From NCBI GenBank assembly GCA_051745635.1, contig JBNJEH010000004.1, forward strand, positions 1 through 64,000: a DNA stretch of 64,000 bases. The letters run 5' to 3'. The notes beneath the pieces are model-generated. The model was given only the letters and a program-made list of their open reading frames with translations, was not told where the DNA came from and ran no database searches. Position numbers and translations under genes: made by a program. The stretch comes from Brumimicrobium sp051745635. GTDB lineage: Bacteria; Bacteroidota; Bacteroidia; Flavobacteriales_D; Crocinitomicaceae. Positions 25,377-33,912 of this stretch are shown here, piece after piece (position 1 is the stretch's first letter; each line of letters opens with the position of its first letter).

Positions 25377-26099
25377 ATGAAAACGATTACACAAACGATC
25401 GCTACATTTTTTGTAGCCACTTTTATGAGTTTAACGAGCATTGGTCAGGATATTGACCTGGTTCAGGGATTGAACTACGCCTACGACCCCATTGATGCGC
25501 AAGGGGTGCTTAGTATCGATTACATCGACATCTGTAACAACGGCAGCGACGCTGCAGATCCATTTGATGTAACGGTCTACCTCTATGATGAAAGTACGCA
25601 GGATACCTATTTTATAGGTACAGAACGTTTATCAAATGGCCTTTCGGGAAACACATGTGTTTCTATCGAAAACTGGGATATTAACGTCAATAATACGTCA
25701 GGTATTCCCGCCGGAACTTATCGAGTGGGAGTATGGGTAGATTCGGATGAAGAAATCTCCGAAACAGATGAAGACAACAATACCGGCTTGATGACGGGAG
25801 ATAACACTTACGACCCTTCAACATCCAATTTGGAGGAACTCGACAAAACAGCTGATTTCACAATCTACCCCAATCCAGCAAGTGAGTTTATTCATCTAAA
25901 ACCAGTTTCAACGGCGAACATCACGTCTTCAGTATCTATAGTTGACCTGAACGGACGCGTAGTTCAAACGCTGAATACTCAGGAAATAGCAAAAGATCAA
26001 GCAACAACCCTCAATTTATCCACCTTGGATAAAGGTGTTTATATGTTGCGCTTCGCGACGAATAAAGGGCGTTACAGCGAAAAGATTATCATTGAATAA
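25377..26099 (+). CDS. Secreted CARDB-like protein with T9SS type-A sorting domain
   Basis: The 240-residue protein has a signal peptide ending TSIGQ, then a CARDB-type beta domain (VLSIDYIDICNNGSDAADPFDVTV with IPAGTYRVGVWVDSDEEISETDEDNNTG; acidic loop likely binding Ca2+). The last about 80 residues are the type-A sorting domain: DFTIYPNPASEFIHL, VSIVDLNGRVVQTL and LDKGVYMLRFATNKG. It should be exported through the type IX system and possibly anchored to lipopolysaccharide. A T-rich terminator follows. Confidence 0.85.
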   Translation: MKTITQTIATFFVATFMSLTSIGQDIDLVQGLNYAYDPIDAQGVLSIDYIDICNNGSDAADPFDVTVYLYDESTQDTYFIGTERLSNGLSGNTCVSIENWDINVNNTSGIPAGTYRVGVWVDSDEEISETDEDNNTGLMTGDNTYDPSTSNLEELDKTADFTIYPNPASEFIHLKPVSTANITSSVSIVDLNGRVVQTLNTQEIAKDQATTLNLSTLDKGVYMLRFATNKGRYSEKIIIE

Positions 26100-26120
26100 A
26101 CGCTAGTTTACGTTGCTTTC

Positions 26121-26149
26121 AGGGAGTTCGAAAGGACTCCCTTTTTTTA
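26121..26149 (+). terminator. Rho-independent terminator after the CARDB protein
   Basis: Perfect arms AGGGAGT (26121-26127) and ACTCCCT (26136-26142) with an 8-base loop and a T-run to about 26148. It ends at the stop of the convergent sensor gene. Confidence 0.85.
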
Positions 26150-28717
26150 TTGTTTTTTTATGGAGGACGGACGCTTGCCGAAGTACGATTTAAAAGACTT
26201 CGTAAAGTAGGATTGGCTGTTAAAGCCGCACATATAAGCGACTTCCGTAACATTTCCGCTACCACTCTTCAGTAAATCTTTTGCTTTTTCCAGCCGTATC
26301 ATCTTGATGAAATGCGTTGAACTAAATCCTGTCAGTGAACTTATTTTCCGGTGAAGCTGACTCCGACTCACGCAAAGCGCTTCGGCGAGTTCATTAATTG
26401 TATAATTAGAATTATCGATATTGTCGATCACGCACCGCACTGCTTTGTTTACAAACTCATTTTGACTCTGAAGTCGCTCATCAAAGGGGAGATCCAATTG
26501 TATATTTTCCTGAAACTCCCGTTGATTTTGTTTTACAGTGGTCAGGATATTTTTAACGATCAGTTGCAATTCATCGGGTGAAAAAGGTTTCGGCACGTAA
26601 GCGTCAGCGCCATGCTCCAGGCCCTCCAGTCTGCTCTCTAAAGACGATTTCGCGGACAGCGCAACAATGGGAATGTGACGGGAAATTTCAGCTGCCTTCA
26701 GTTCCTTTATAAGTGCTATACCATCTTGAACGGGCATCATAATATCTGTTAGCACAACATCCGGAATGCTGGATTTAGCTAATTCTATGCCTTCCTGGCC
26801 GTTATAAGCTTGCATGATTTCAAACGAATCCCGGAAAATATCGGCGACAAATTGAACGATTTCAACATCATCATCCACTACTAACAGTGATTGTAGCGAT
26901 CCTGCTTCAGTTGTTTTCAGCTTTTCAACCGGTTTTGATTGAAGCGGAATCCGGCAAATAAACGTGGTTCCTTGCTGTTTTTGTGTAATCAAATCAATTT
27001 CCCCTTCGACTAATTCAATCAGGTCTTTCACGATCGCCAGTCCAATACCCGTTCCTTTCTGGTTGTTCTCATTTACGGTATAAAAGCGATTAAAAACCTT
27101 TTCCTGGTCCTTTTTTGCAATGCCCGGACCATCATCTTTAACAGTCAAAAGCAACATTTTATTCTCAATGCTTGCTGACAAGTGCACCTTGCTATTTTTC
27201 GGGCAATACTTCAAGCTGTTAGACAGAAGGTTATTGACGACTTTTTCAACGACATTGGCAGGAAAAACGAGTTGCTTATCGTCGACTTCCAGTTGGGTTG
27301 TCAATCGTATATTTTTCTGGTTCGCTTCATTTCGAAAATGCTTGTAACAGTTATCGAGCAATGCATTAATGTTTCCCTGCGCGTAGTGTGGCTTAAACTT
27401 ACCTTTTTCAAGTTTCGAGGCGTCCAGCAATTCGTTTACCAGGCGCACCAATTTTTCGGTGTTGCGTTCAATAAGGTCGACCTGTCCTGCAAGCTTTTCA
27501 TCCGTGTGCATTGTTTTTTTGACCATTTCCAGTGGTCCCGTGATTAAGGTGAGTGGTGTTCTGATATCGTGCACGATATTTTCAAACAACTTGGTTTTTT
27601 CGCGTTCCAACTGTTGAACGACGCGCCTTTTTTGCCAAAAGTATACAGCAATGCCCGAAATAACGATCATGAACAATAACCCAGCAAACAAAATGATATA
27701 GAACTTCTTCTCGGCTGCAGCAGCTTCAATTTTAGATTGTTTTATTGATTTTTTTTGCCGTTCAATTTCTCGTTGTTTTTTAGCTGTCTCGTACTTCATC
27801 TCAAGATCGGCAATTTGTTTTCGCTTTTTCAAATTGAACTGTTGCGTCTCAAGTTCCTTCGCCTTCCTGAAATAAATCAATGCTTTTTGGTGATTCTCAA
27901 GAGTATCATAAACATCACTCAAACTTTTATAAATAGCGATGTCCAGCTGGTCAAAGGGTATGTCTAAATCGACATCCTTTGCTTGATTTAATTGATTCAC
28001 TGCTGTTGAATAGTTGCGTCGCGAAGCTGCAATGTTAGCAAGATTGAGTAGTCCTGCTTTCAACACTTTTTTTTCGTCATGTTCTTTGGCGAAGGCAATT
28101 GATTTTTCGTAGTAATAAGCGGCCGAATCCAGATTTTTAACGCCCGATTCATAATTCGCTCCAATCGACTGATAGATATTCGCCAAATAACCGGTCTTTT
28201 CATTTTCCAGCAGGACTTCCTCGGTGGTGAACAAAATTTTATTGGCTTTTTTAAATTCACCATTCCGTGTATAAATTACCGCCAGATTTGACCGAATAAC
28301 GGAGTAGTAGAGGTAATCGTTGATCGCTAACTTTTCATCAGCAGCTTTCAACGAATATTTTTCGGCTTTTTCCATTTCCTCCATGGCGTAAAAAGCCATG
28401 CTTAAACCGTTATAGGCATTTGCCAAAATACCGGGTATTGAGTCTTCACTATTTAATGCTATAGCGCGAAAATAATGGCTCACAGCAGATTCATAGTCTT
28501 GCTTATTCTGAAAAGCATCACCCAGGATAGAGACAGCTTTTATTTTACTGCTCAACTGATCAGTGGACTCCACCGCTTTCCTGGCAAAATAAATACTGGA
28601 ATCGGGTTTTTTATTCAAATGACTACTCGCCAACTGAATCAGGCTATCTACATGCTTTGCCGATGAAGAAAAGGTAAAGAACAGCAAAAAAACAACGATC
28701 AATTCAAAACGACTCAT
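26147..28717 (-). CDS. TPR hybrid two-component sensor: histidine kinase, receiver and AraC-type DNA-binding domain in one chain
   Basis: The 856-residue protein runs: signal peptide, TPR region (about 30-320), coiled coil, membrane helix (YIILFAGLLFMIVISGIAVYF), HisKA with the phospho-His in FENIVHDIRTPLT, HATPase (NNLLSNSLKYCPK, DDGPGIAKKDQ, GTGIGLAIVKDL), receiver with Asp in VVLTDIMMPV and Lys in VPKPFSP, then an AraC/XylS HTH (INELAEALCVSRSQLHRKI, VTEVAYMCGFNSQSYFTKSF). One-protein systems of this type are common in Bacteroidota, but the sensing part is usually a beta-propeller; here it is TPR. Targets are unknown. Confidence 0.92.
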   Translation of the reverse strand: MSRFELIVVFLLFFTFSSSAKHVDSLIQLASSHLNKKPDSSIYFARKAVESTDQLSSKIKAVSILGDAFQNKQDYESAVSHYFRAIALNSEDSIPGILANAYNGLSMAFYAMEEMEKAEKYSLKAADEKLAINDYLYYSVIRSNLAVIYTRNGEFKKANKILFTTEEVLLENEKTGYLANIYQSIGANYESGVKNLDSAAYYYEKSIAFAKEHDEKKVLKAGLLNLANIAASRRNYSTAVNQLNQAKDVDLDIPFDQLDIAIYKSLSDVYDTLENHQKALIYFRKAKELETQQFNLKKRKQIADLEMKYETAKKQREIERQKKSIKQSKIEAAAAEKKFYIILFAGLLFMIVISGIAVYFWQKRRVVQQLEREKTKLFENIVHDIRTPLTLITGPLEMVKKTMHTDEKLAGQVDLIERNTEKLVRLVNELLDASKLEKGKFKPHYAQGNINALLDNCYKHFRNEANQKNIRLTTQLEVDDKQLVFPANVVEKVVNNLLSNSLKYCPKNSKVHLSASIENKMLLLTVKDDGPGIAKKDQEKVFNRFYTVNENNQKGTGIGLAIVKDLIELVEGEIDLITQKQQGTTFICRIPLQSKPVEKLKTTEAGSLQSLLVVDDDVEIVQFVADIFRDSFEIMQAYNGQEGIELAKSSIPDVVLTDIMMPVQDGIALIKELKAAEISRHIPIVALSAKSSLESRLEGLEHGADAYVPKPFSPDELQLIVKNILTTVKQNQREFQENIQLDLPFDERLQSQNEFVNKAVRCVIDNIDNSNYTINELAEALCVSRSQLHRKISSLTGFSSTHFIKMIRLEKAKDLLKSGSGNVTEVAYMCGFNSQSYFTKSFKSYFGKRPSSIKKQ

Positions 28718-28802
28718 CTCTAATTAGTTTCTTTTCATTCTGGTAAACTTCTGCCAATCAATAAATATACCAGAAATAATACAAACCACACCTTCATTGT
28801 GC

Positions 28803-29162
28803 TCACACCCGCCCTTTTCTATGGCTAAACAACAGATAAACAAAAAAGACGGTCGTGAGTGAAAAAGCAATCCATAAAAGGGATGTTTGTTCATTTAAGA
28901 AAGTGCTGAGTTCTCTGCTATACGTTTGAATCCAGTCGAAATCGGCATCCCATTTAAAAGCTGAAATGATTGTAATGAAGATGATCAAACCGAGCGTTAC
29001 TCCTGCAAAAAGCCACTGCTTAGGGCTGATCAACGGTGCTGGCCGAGCGGGTTGCTGCTGCCTTTCAATATTTTGCATCACATCTTCTGTAAAGCCCTGG
29101 TGTGTGGGTTTTTCAAAATTATGGAGTACGGCTTTCTTCCACTTATTATCCTGCTGCTTCAT
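28803..29162 (-). CDS. Two-helix membrane protein, probable anti-sigma partner
   Basis: The 119-residue protein has an N-terminal cytoplasmic segment of about 45 residues (WKKAVLHNFEKPTHQGFTEDVMQNIE), then two membrane helices (WLFAGVTLGLIIFITIIS, SLLWIAFSLTTVFFVYLLF). It overlaps the sigma-factor gene by 17 bases and follows it, as anti-sigma factors do, but no zinc-binding HxxxCxxC motif is present. The role is inferred from position. Confidence 0.6.
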   Translation of the reverse strand: MKQQDNKWKKAVLHNFEKPTHQGFTEDVMQNIERQQQPARPAPLISPKQWLFAGVTLGLIIFITIISAFKWDADFDWIQTYSRELSTFLNEQTSLLWIAFSLTTVFFVYLLFSHRKGRV

Positions 29163-29706
29163 AATATTCTTTTTTGATCCGTTGTTTCAATTTCTTTTTG
29201 GCGCGGTGTACGGTCACTTTCACGTAAGATTCGGAGATGTTCATGATGGCGGCAACTTCTTTTACCGTCATCTCATCCAGGTAAAATAAAGTGATAGCAG
29301 TGCGTTCGAGCGGCTTTAGTTCATGGATACATTCGGAAACATGCTTTTTCATCGCATCGACATCCCAATCCGTTTCTACATTCACATCGCTTTCTACCTC
29401 AACGTCATCAAGGTTGTCACTGTTCCAGCGTTTTTGCCTGCGCAGGTGGGAGAGACCTTCAAAATAGGCGATTTTGTAAATCCACGTCGACAAGCGAGCA
29501 TCTCCTTTAAATTGTCGCAGTTTCCTGTACACCTTTATAAACACTTCCTGAGCGAGGTCGTTGGCTTCTTCGTGATCATTCACCATCCGAAAGAGTATGC
29601 TGTAGACCATGTTTTTGTGCTCCTCGATGATCTCAGCAAAACGACTTTTGTTCCCGTCGATGACGGCGCGCACTAACAACGCTTCTTTGTTGGCTTTTTC
29701 CCGCAT
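29146..29706 (-). CDS. ECF (sigma-70 family) RNA polymerase sigma factor
   Basis: The 186-residue protein has region 2 (MVYSILFRMVNDHEEANDLAQEVFIKVYRKL, RLSTWIYKIAYFEGLSHLRRQKR) and region 4 (LKPLERTAITLFYLDEMTVKEVA, then the HTH MNISESYVKVTVHRAKKKLK). It directs RNA polymerase to a stress or envelope regulon that cannot be named here. The next gene encodes its likely membrane anti-sigma partner. Confidence 0.92.
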   Translation of the reverse strand: MREKANKEALLVRAVIDGNKSRFAEIIEEHKNMVYSILFRMVNDHEEANDLAQEVFIKVYRKLRQFKGDARLSTWIYKIAYFEGLSHLRRQKRWNSDNLDDVEVESDVNVETDWDVDAMKKHVSECIHELKPLERTAITLFYLDEMTVKEVAAIMNISESYVKVTVHRAKKKLKQRIKKEYYEAAG

Positions 29707-29977
29707 TATTTACCAATCTTTGTGATAAAAAGTTGTAATAAACTATTAAACAACATATTGACTAAATGTATGTAAAAAAACTATAAAAATTTCCAGAACC
29801 CTTCTTTGGTTCTCGTGCCTAAAATAAATTCAAATTAAATTCACAAATAATCCCAACTAAATTTTCGTAAACAACAAATATCCCAAATATTACAACTTGT
29901 TACTCATTCAAAATCTTACTTTTTTGCATCGCTCCAAAAAGTAACAAAAAGATCTAGCGCTTGATATTTGATTTCGG

Positions 29978-30106
29978 TTGCTCTCCTGAAAATTGATGAT
30001 GGCGTACCCTGCACTTACGTTTGGTCTTCAAAAGCAGTGCTTTTTCTTCTCCTTCGGCAAGCTACGGAGCTTTCACCATCATTTACAATTTCCAGTTCGT
30101 TGCTCC
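29978..30106. repeat. Nested inverted-repeat element in the sigma-factor upstream gap
   Basis: Outer imperfect arms: GAAAATTGATGATGG (29988-30002) pairs with CCATCATTTACAATTTC (30076-30092), extended by GGTTGCTC near 29977 and GTTGCTCC near 30098. A small hairpin AAAAGC-agt-GCTTTT (30030-30044) sits inside. Just before, TTACTTTTTTG (29916-29926) pairs with CAAAAAGTAAC (29935-29945). No gene is seen between 29707 and 30204. Confidence 0.5.
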
Positions 30107-30204
30107 TTCAATAAAATATAATGCGCGTCCCAAAAAACTAACCTTTTTGATGAAATTTTACGTTAGTGTAGTAGTTCCACATTTCTGAAATCTTGCAATC
30201 CCCG

Positions 30205-30543
30205 TTATCCTCCACCCTTTTGTTGCTTTTTTTCATTCTGACGACGGGCAATCAATAAACCGAGACCACCAAAGAGAAATGCTCCTAACAAGCCCAGCTC
30301 CGCTGCTTCTAAAAAACTGGTGAAATATGCCAAAACATTACCAAGAATGATACCGATGGGCACAAATATAAAAAGGTATCCGCTACTCCAGGGGCTGTTA
30401 TCGTCGTCGTTTTTATCCTTAGGATTCATGCCCGCCTCGATCATAGCCATCTTTTGTCGATGACTGGCCGTAATGACGACGTAAACAATTCCGAAAACCA
30501 TGGCAAATAATGCAATGGGAATTAATAATGATACTACATCCAT
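30205..30543 (-). CDS. DUF6249-type membrane protein
   Basis: The 112-residue protein has an N-terminal helix (LLIPIALFAMVFGIVYVVITA), the motif HRQKMAMIEAGMNPKD, then two further helices (YLFIFVPIGIILGNVLAYF, LGLLGAFLFGGLGLLIA) and a basic tail. This order matches DUF6249 proteins, which often lie near ECF sigma and anti-sigma genes. Function unknown. It is upstream of the sigma gene on the same strand, but the 500-base gap argues against one transcript. Confidence 0.75.
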   Translation of the reverse strand: MDVVSLLIPIALFAMVFGIVYVVITASHRQKMAMIEAGMNPKDKNDDDNSPWSSGYLFIFVPIGIILGNVLAYFTSFLEAAELGLLGAFLFGGLGLLIARRQNEKKQQKGGG

Positions 30544-30619
30544 CTCGTTTTGTATTTTAATTGTTTACTGGTAAGATGCAATGAAACGGCAATAGGTTAC
30601 AAAAAATCTTCAAATTCCA

Positions 30620-30739
30620 TCAAATGAAATCAAAATCGGGGTGATCTAACACAAGTTCTTCCTTTGTTTTGATGACCAGATCGACATCGTGGAAGCCATT
30701 GATACTGTGGCGTACCCCGCTGGAGCCCAACGTAACCGA
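30620..30739 (-). pseudogene. Short coding-like remnant
   Basis: A 39-codon open frame without ATG reads LGSSGVRHSINGFHDVDLV, then VLDHPDFDFI and a TGA at 30620-30622. It looks like a piece of a real protein (HDVDLVI recalls a nucleotidyltransferase motif). It ends upstream at a TAA. Nothing else is seen in 30544-30811. Confidence 0.3.
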
Positions 30740-30811
30740 TTATAACAAACGAATGATCCTCCGTTCGGCTTATCTGAACCCCTAAACGGTTGTTCTAAAC
30801 CAAATATAACA

Positions 30812-31972
30812 CTACATACTCATCTCCACAATGGACTTCGCTTCTGCCGGCGTGAGGTCGCCGCGCTCACCAATTCCTTTCCAGCCACGTTCCAGGAAAC
30901 GATCCGCAATGATCTGAGGCGTTTTTTCGGCAGCATCTGTATACGCAGAAATCTGTGTTTCTATGCCAAGAGATTCAAAGAATGTTTTTGTGCGCAGAAT
31001 AGCTTCTTCAGCACAAGATCCGTCGAGGCCAAAAACGCGCTGACCGTATTGAATCAATTTATCCTTTTTGTTTTCGAATTTCACCTGATAGAGATTCGGA
31101 GCAATGATCGCCAGCGTTCGCGCATGATCGATACCGTGCAATGCCGTCAATTCGTGGCCAATCATGTGCGTAGACCAATCGTAAGCGACTCCCGCCCGCA
31201 GCGTACCGTTCAAAGCCATCGTTGCGCACCACATCAAATTACTGGCAACCTTGTAATCCGAAGGATCATTTAACACGCGGGGAGCGATTTCGATCAACGT
31301 AGACAAAATCCCTTCAGCTATTCGCTCCTGCAATAAATTATCAGTTGGATACGTCAGGTATTGTTCCAGGGTGTGCATAAAAGCATCGGTAATTCCATTT
31401 GCCAGTTGACGTTGCGGCAAAGTAGCTACAACTGTCGGGTCCAAAAAAGAAAATTTCGGAAAAGCCTGAGGTCCGCCCATGGTTCGTTTTTCTTTCCGGT
31501 CACTTCTCGAAATAACGGCGCCCGAATTCATTTCTGAACCCGTTGCAGGTAAAGTTAGCACCGTACCAAAAGGCAGCGCGTTTTCAAATTTTGCATCTGC
31601 TTTCTGCGTCAGGACATCCCAGGGTTCACCTTCATATTTTGCAGCACTGACAATAAATTTGGTACCGTCAATCACAGAACCACCACCAACTGCGAGGACA
31701 AAATCTACCGGTTCTTCTCTGGCGAGTTCCACTGCTTTCATGAGTGTATCGTATTCGGGATTGGGTTCTATTCCTCCAAATTCGACAATTGTATAATCCC
31801 GTAGCGCACTCACAACGCTATCGTATACACCGTTTGTTTTAATGCTCCCGCCGCCGTACGTCAATAAGACTTTCTTTCCGGTGGTATGCTGCGCAATTTC
31901 TTGCGGCAACTTTTCGTGCGTTCCTTTGCCAAAAACTACTTTGGTCGGGTTGTAATAATCAAAATTGTTCAT
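30812..31972 (-). CDS. Iron-containing alcohol dehydrogenase, YqhD/butanol-dehydrogenase type
   Basis: ATG 31972 is chosen over the TTG one codon earlier. The 386-residue protein has the NAD(P)-binding GGGSIKTNG and GGGSVIDGTK, and the metal ligands in DAFMHTLEQY (Asp, His) and the downstream pair in HELTALHGIDHARTLAI. The GGGS(I/V)(K/I) pattern and length fit the NADPH-dependent YqhD subgroup, which reduces aldehydes. A nitroreductase gene ends 12 bases upstream, so both likely share a transcript dealing with reactive carbonyl or electrophile stress. Confidence 0.9.
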   Translation of the reverse strand: MNNFDYYNPTKVVFGKGTHEKLPQEIAQHTTGKKVLLTYGGGSIKTNGVYDSVVSALRDYTIVEFGGIEPNPEYDTLMKAVELAREEPVDFVLAVGGGSVIDGTKFIVSAAKYEGEPWDVLTQKADAKFENALPFGTVLTLPATGSEMNSGAVISRSDRKEKRTMGGPQAFPKFSFLDPTVVATLPQRQLANGITDAFMHTLEQYLTYPTDNLLQERIAEGILSTLIEIAPRVLNDPSDYKVASNLMWCATMALNGTLRAGVAYDWSTHMIGHELTALHGIDHARTLAIIAPNLYQVKFENKKDKLIQYGQRVFGLDGSCAEEAILRTKTFFESLGIETQISAYTDAAEKTPQIIADRFLERGWKGIGERGDLTPAEAKSIVEMSM

Positions 31973-31983
31973 CAATTGTCTTT

Positions 31984-32631
31984 TTATCGTTCTTCTATTA
32001 ATTTATTGAGCGGACGGCGTACTTTTTTCACTTCGCTGTATTTGTCTTCCGATGACCGAAACCCTACGGGACACATGACGACAGCATTGAGGCCATCGTT
32101 TTCTAATCCGAGTAATTCATCGAGTTTCGGGCGATCAAACCCTTCCATAGGACAGGCGTCGATGCCTTCAGCTGCGCAAAGGGTTAAAAAGTTCCCAAGT
32201 GCAATGTAGACTTGGTTTTCCATCCATGTTTTTTGCTGTTTTTCGGGTAAATCCAGACTACTCGACAGCATTTTTTCAAACCCGACCATTGTTGGGCTAT
32301 CGGTTTCTATATCGCGCGTAGCTGCGGTATGATCCACAAAACTCGAAATATCGCTTTCCGTCACTGTATTTTTGCGACAGAGCACAAAAAGGTGCGAACA
32401 TTGCTCTACTTGTAGCTGATTGAACGCAATCGGTTTGATTTGTGCCTTGAGTTCTGGGTTCTTGATGACAATAAATTTCATCAACTGCAACCCCATTGAC
32501 GTTGGTGTGAGTTGCAACCCTTCCATCAGTCGCTGTAACTGCTCGTTCGTTAACTTTTTCGAAGCGTCAAACTTTTTAACTGCATAGCGCCAGTGCAGTG
32601 CTTTGATAATATCCTGGTTGTTGCTCATCAT
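31984..32631 (-). CDS. Nitroreductase-family NAD(P)H-dependent oxidoreductase
   Basis: The 215-residue flavoprotein begins with the family pattern ALHWRYAVKKFDASKKLT (FMN-binding Arg), continues with LQLTPTSMGLQLMKFIVI and ends with AAEGIDACPMEGFDRPKLDELLGL and VMCPVGFRSSEDKY. It fits NfsB-like enzymes, which transfer hydride from NAD(P)H to nitro compounds or quinones. It is the first gene in the pair with the YqhD-type dehydrogenase. Confidence 0.9.
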   Translation of the reverse strand: MMSNNQDIIKALHWRYAVKKFDASKKLTNEQLQRLMEGLQLTPTSMGLQLMKFIVIKNPELKAQIKPIAFNQLQVEQCSHLFVLCRKNTVTESDISSFVDHTAATRDIETDSPTMVGFEKMLSSSLDLPEKQQKTWMENQVYIALGNFLTLCAAEGIDACPMEGFDRPKLDELLGLENDGLNAVVMCPVGFRSSEDKYSEVKKVRRPLNKLIEER

Positions 32632-32641
32632 AATCGTTGTG

Positions 32642-32649
32642 CAAAAATA
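32642..32649 (-). promoter_or_regulatory. -7 element for the nitroreductase/YqhD operon
   Basis: The reverse complement reads TATTTTTG, 10 bases before the nitroreductase ATG, implying a near-leaderless transcript. It is back to back with the + strand promoter at 32674-32703. Confidence 0.4.
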
Positions 32650-32673
32650 CTTTTTCCTAAATCATAAAAGGTA

Positions 32674-32703
32674 TTGAATAAAAACGAAATTCGATTATAT
32701 TTG
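32674..32703 (+). promoter_or_regulatory. Promoter of the DksA-like/lspA operon
   Basis: TTG (32674-32676), 19 bases, perfect -7 TATATTTG (32696-32703), 39 bases before the ATG at 32743. This shows the TTG reading-frame start at 32674 is promoter, not coding. Confidence 0.65.
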
Positions 32704-32742
32704 TTCATTCTGATTTTAGATACAACAAACACCTCGAAGAAG

Positions 32743-33126
32743 ATGGCAAAAGAAAAAACAAGGTATTCAGATCAAGAACTGCAAGAGTTTAAAGATATTA
32801 TTACGTCAAAATTAGAAGAAGCACAGGAAGACTTGACCTTGCTCAAAAACTCGTTATCCCACAAGGATGACCATGGAACAGACGACACCGGACGCACGTT
32901 TAACATGATGGAAGACGGTTCAGAAACGCTTTCTCGCGAAGAAATGGCGCAACTGGCTGCACGTCAGGAGAAATTTATCAAGAGCCTGAACAATGCGTTG
33001 ATTCGTATAGAAAACAAAACGTACGGCATCTGCCGCGTGACAGGTAAGTTAATCCGCAAGGAGCGTTTAAAGCTCGTTCCTCACGCTACGTTGAGTATCG
33101 AAGCCAAGAATGAACAAAATTCATAA
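32743..33126 (+). CDS. TraR/DksA-family regulator
   Basis: ATG 32743 begins MAKEKTRYSDQELQEFKDII. The 127-residue protein has the two-helix coiled coil with a conserved DDHGTDDTGRTFNMMEDGSETLSREE tip region, then a degenerate zinc-finger end (YGICRVTGKLIRKERLKLVPHATL) where only one of the usual four cysteines remains. Loss of these cysteines is frequent in Bacteroidota. DksA-type proteins bind the secondary channel of RNA polymerase. It is co-transcribed with lspA, as is common in this phylum. Confidence 0.88.
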   Translation: MAKEKTRYSDQELQEFKDIITSKLEEAQEDLTLLKNSLSHKDDHGTDDTGRTFNMMEDGSETLSREEMAQLAARQEKFIKSLNNALIRIENKTYGICRVTGKLIRKERLKLVPHATLSIEAKNEQNS

Positions 33127-33138
33127 GCAGCTACGAAA

Positions 33139-33822
33139 TTGAAAAAGCGCTATCTCATCACGTTTGGAGTCGTACTTTTAGTATTGATCATCGATCAGGT
33201 CTTAAAGGTATGGATCAAGACGAGTTTTGCTTACGACGACCCGAGTGTCTCCATTTTTGGTGACTGGTTTAAACTCAACTATGTAGAAAACCAGGGGATG
33301 GCTTTTGGTGCTACGCTCGGAGGAGGCATCTGGGGAAAGCTATTGCTCTCCTTATTCCGCGTAGCCGCTATTATTGCGATTACTTATTACATTGTCAAAC
33401 AAATTCGCGAACGCGTAAGCATTGAGTTTCTGGTAGTCGCCGGACTTATTTTGGCAGGAGCAGCGGGCAACCTCATCGATTCCATGTTTTACGATTTCAT
33501 ATTCTCCGATTACTTCGATCCCTGCATTCCCTACAATCAACTTCAGGGTTCAGGAAACTGGATGGATTGTTCCTACTACGGTTATACGGAAGAAGTAGAA
33601 GTCCGAAATACCGGTTTCTTATTCGGCAACGTAGTAGACATGTTTCAATTCGATGCCACCTGGCCCAGCTGGGTGCCTTGGCTCGGTGGATCACAGGTTT
33701 TTCCTGCTATTTGGAACGTAGCAGATGCGGCTATTTCCGTCGGTGTCATCCTGGTGCTCATTCGACAAAAAAAATATTTTCCAGCTAAATCTTCCTCAAA
33801 AACAACAGATCAAGACGAATGA
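33139..33822 (+). CDS. lspA: Lipoprotein signal peptidase (signal peptidase II)
   Basis: It starts with TTG 33139: the DksA-like stop is in the same frame 12 bases earlier, with no ATG between. The 227-residue protein has four membrane helices, the motif NYVENQGMAFG, the first catalytic Asp in GNLIDSMFYD and the second in WNVADAAISVG. It removes the signal peptide of lipidated prolipoproteins, several of which are in this window. It is longer than the usual 160-170 residues because of a loop of about 50 residues between the two catalytic Asp (about 135-185). Confidence 0.93.
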   Translation: MKKRYLITFGVVLLVLIIDQVLKVWIKTSFAYDDPSVSIFGDWFKLNYVENQGMAFGATLGGGIWGKLLLSLFRVAAIIAITYYIVKQIRERVSIEFLVVAGLILAGAAGNLIDSMFYDFIFSDYFDPCIPYNQLQGSGNWMDCSYYGYTEEVEVRNTGFLFGNVVDMFQFDATWPSWVPWLGGSQVFPAIWNVADAAISVGVILVLIRQKKYFPAKSSSKTTDQDE

Positions 33823-33869
33823 TACTCCGTTCATAAATTTATGGAACGGTTAATCAAAAAATAGATGGC

Positions 33870-33897
33870 TTGAGGAAGCTTACTTTGTAATTTGGCA
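33870..33897 (+). promoter_or_regulatory. Probable promoter of the M43 protease gene
   Basis: TTG (33870-33872), 17 bases, TTACTTTG (33890-33897), one mismatch from the -7 consensus, 15 bases before ATG 33913. Confidence 0.45.
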
Positions 33898-33912
33898 GCA
33901 AACCAAATTACT

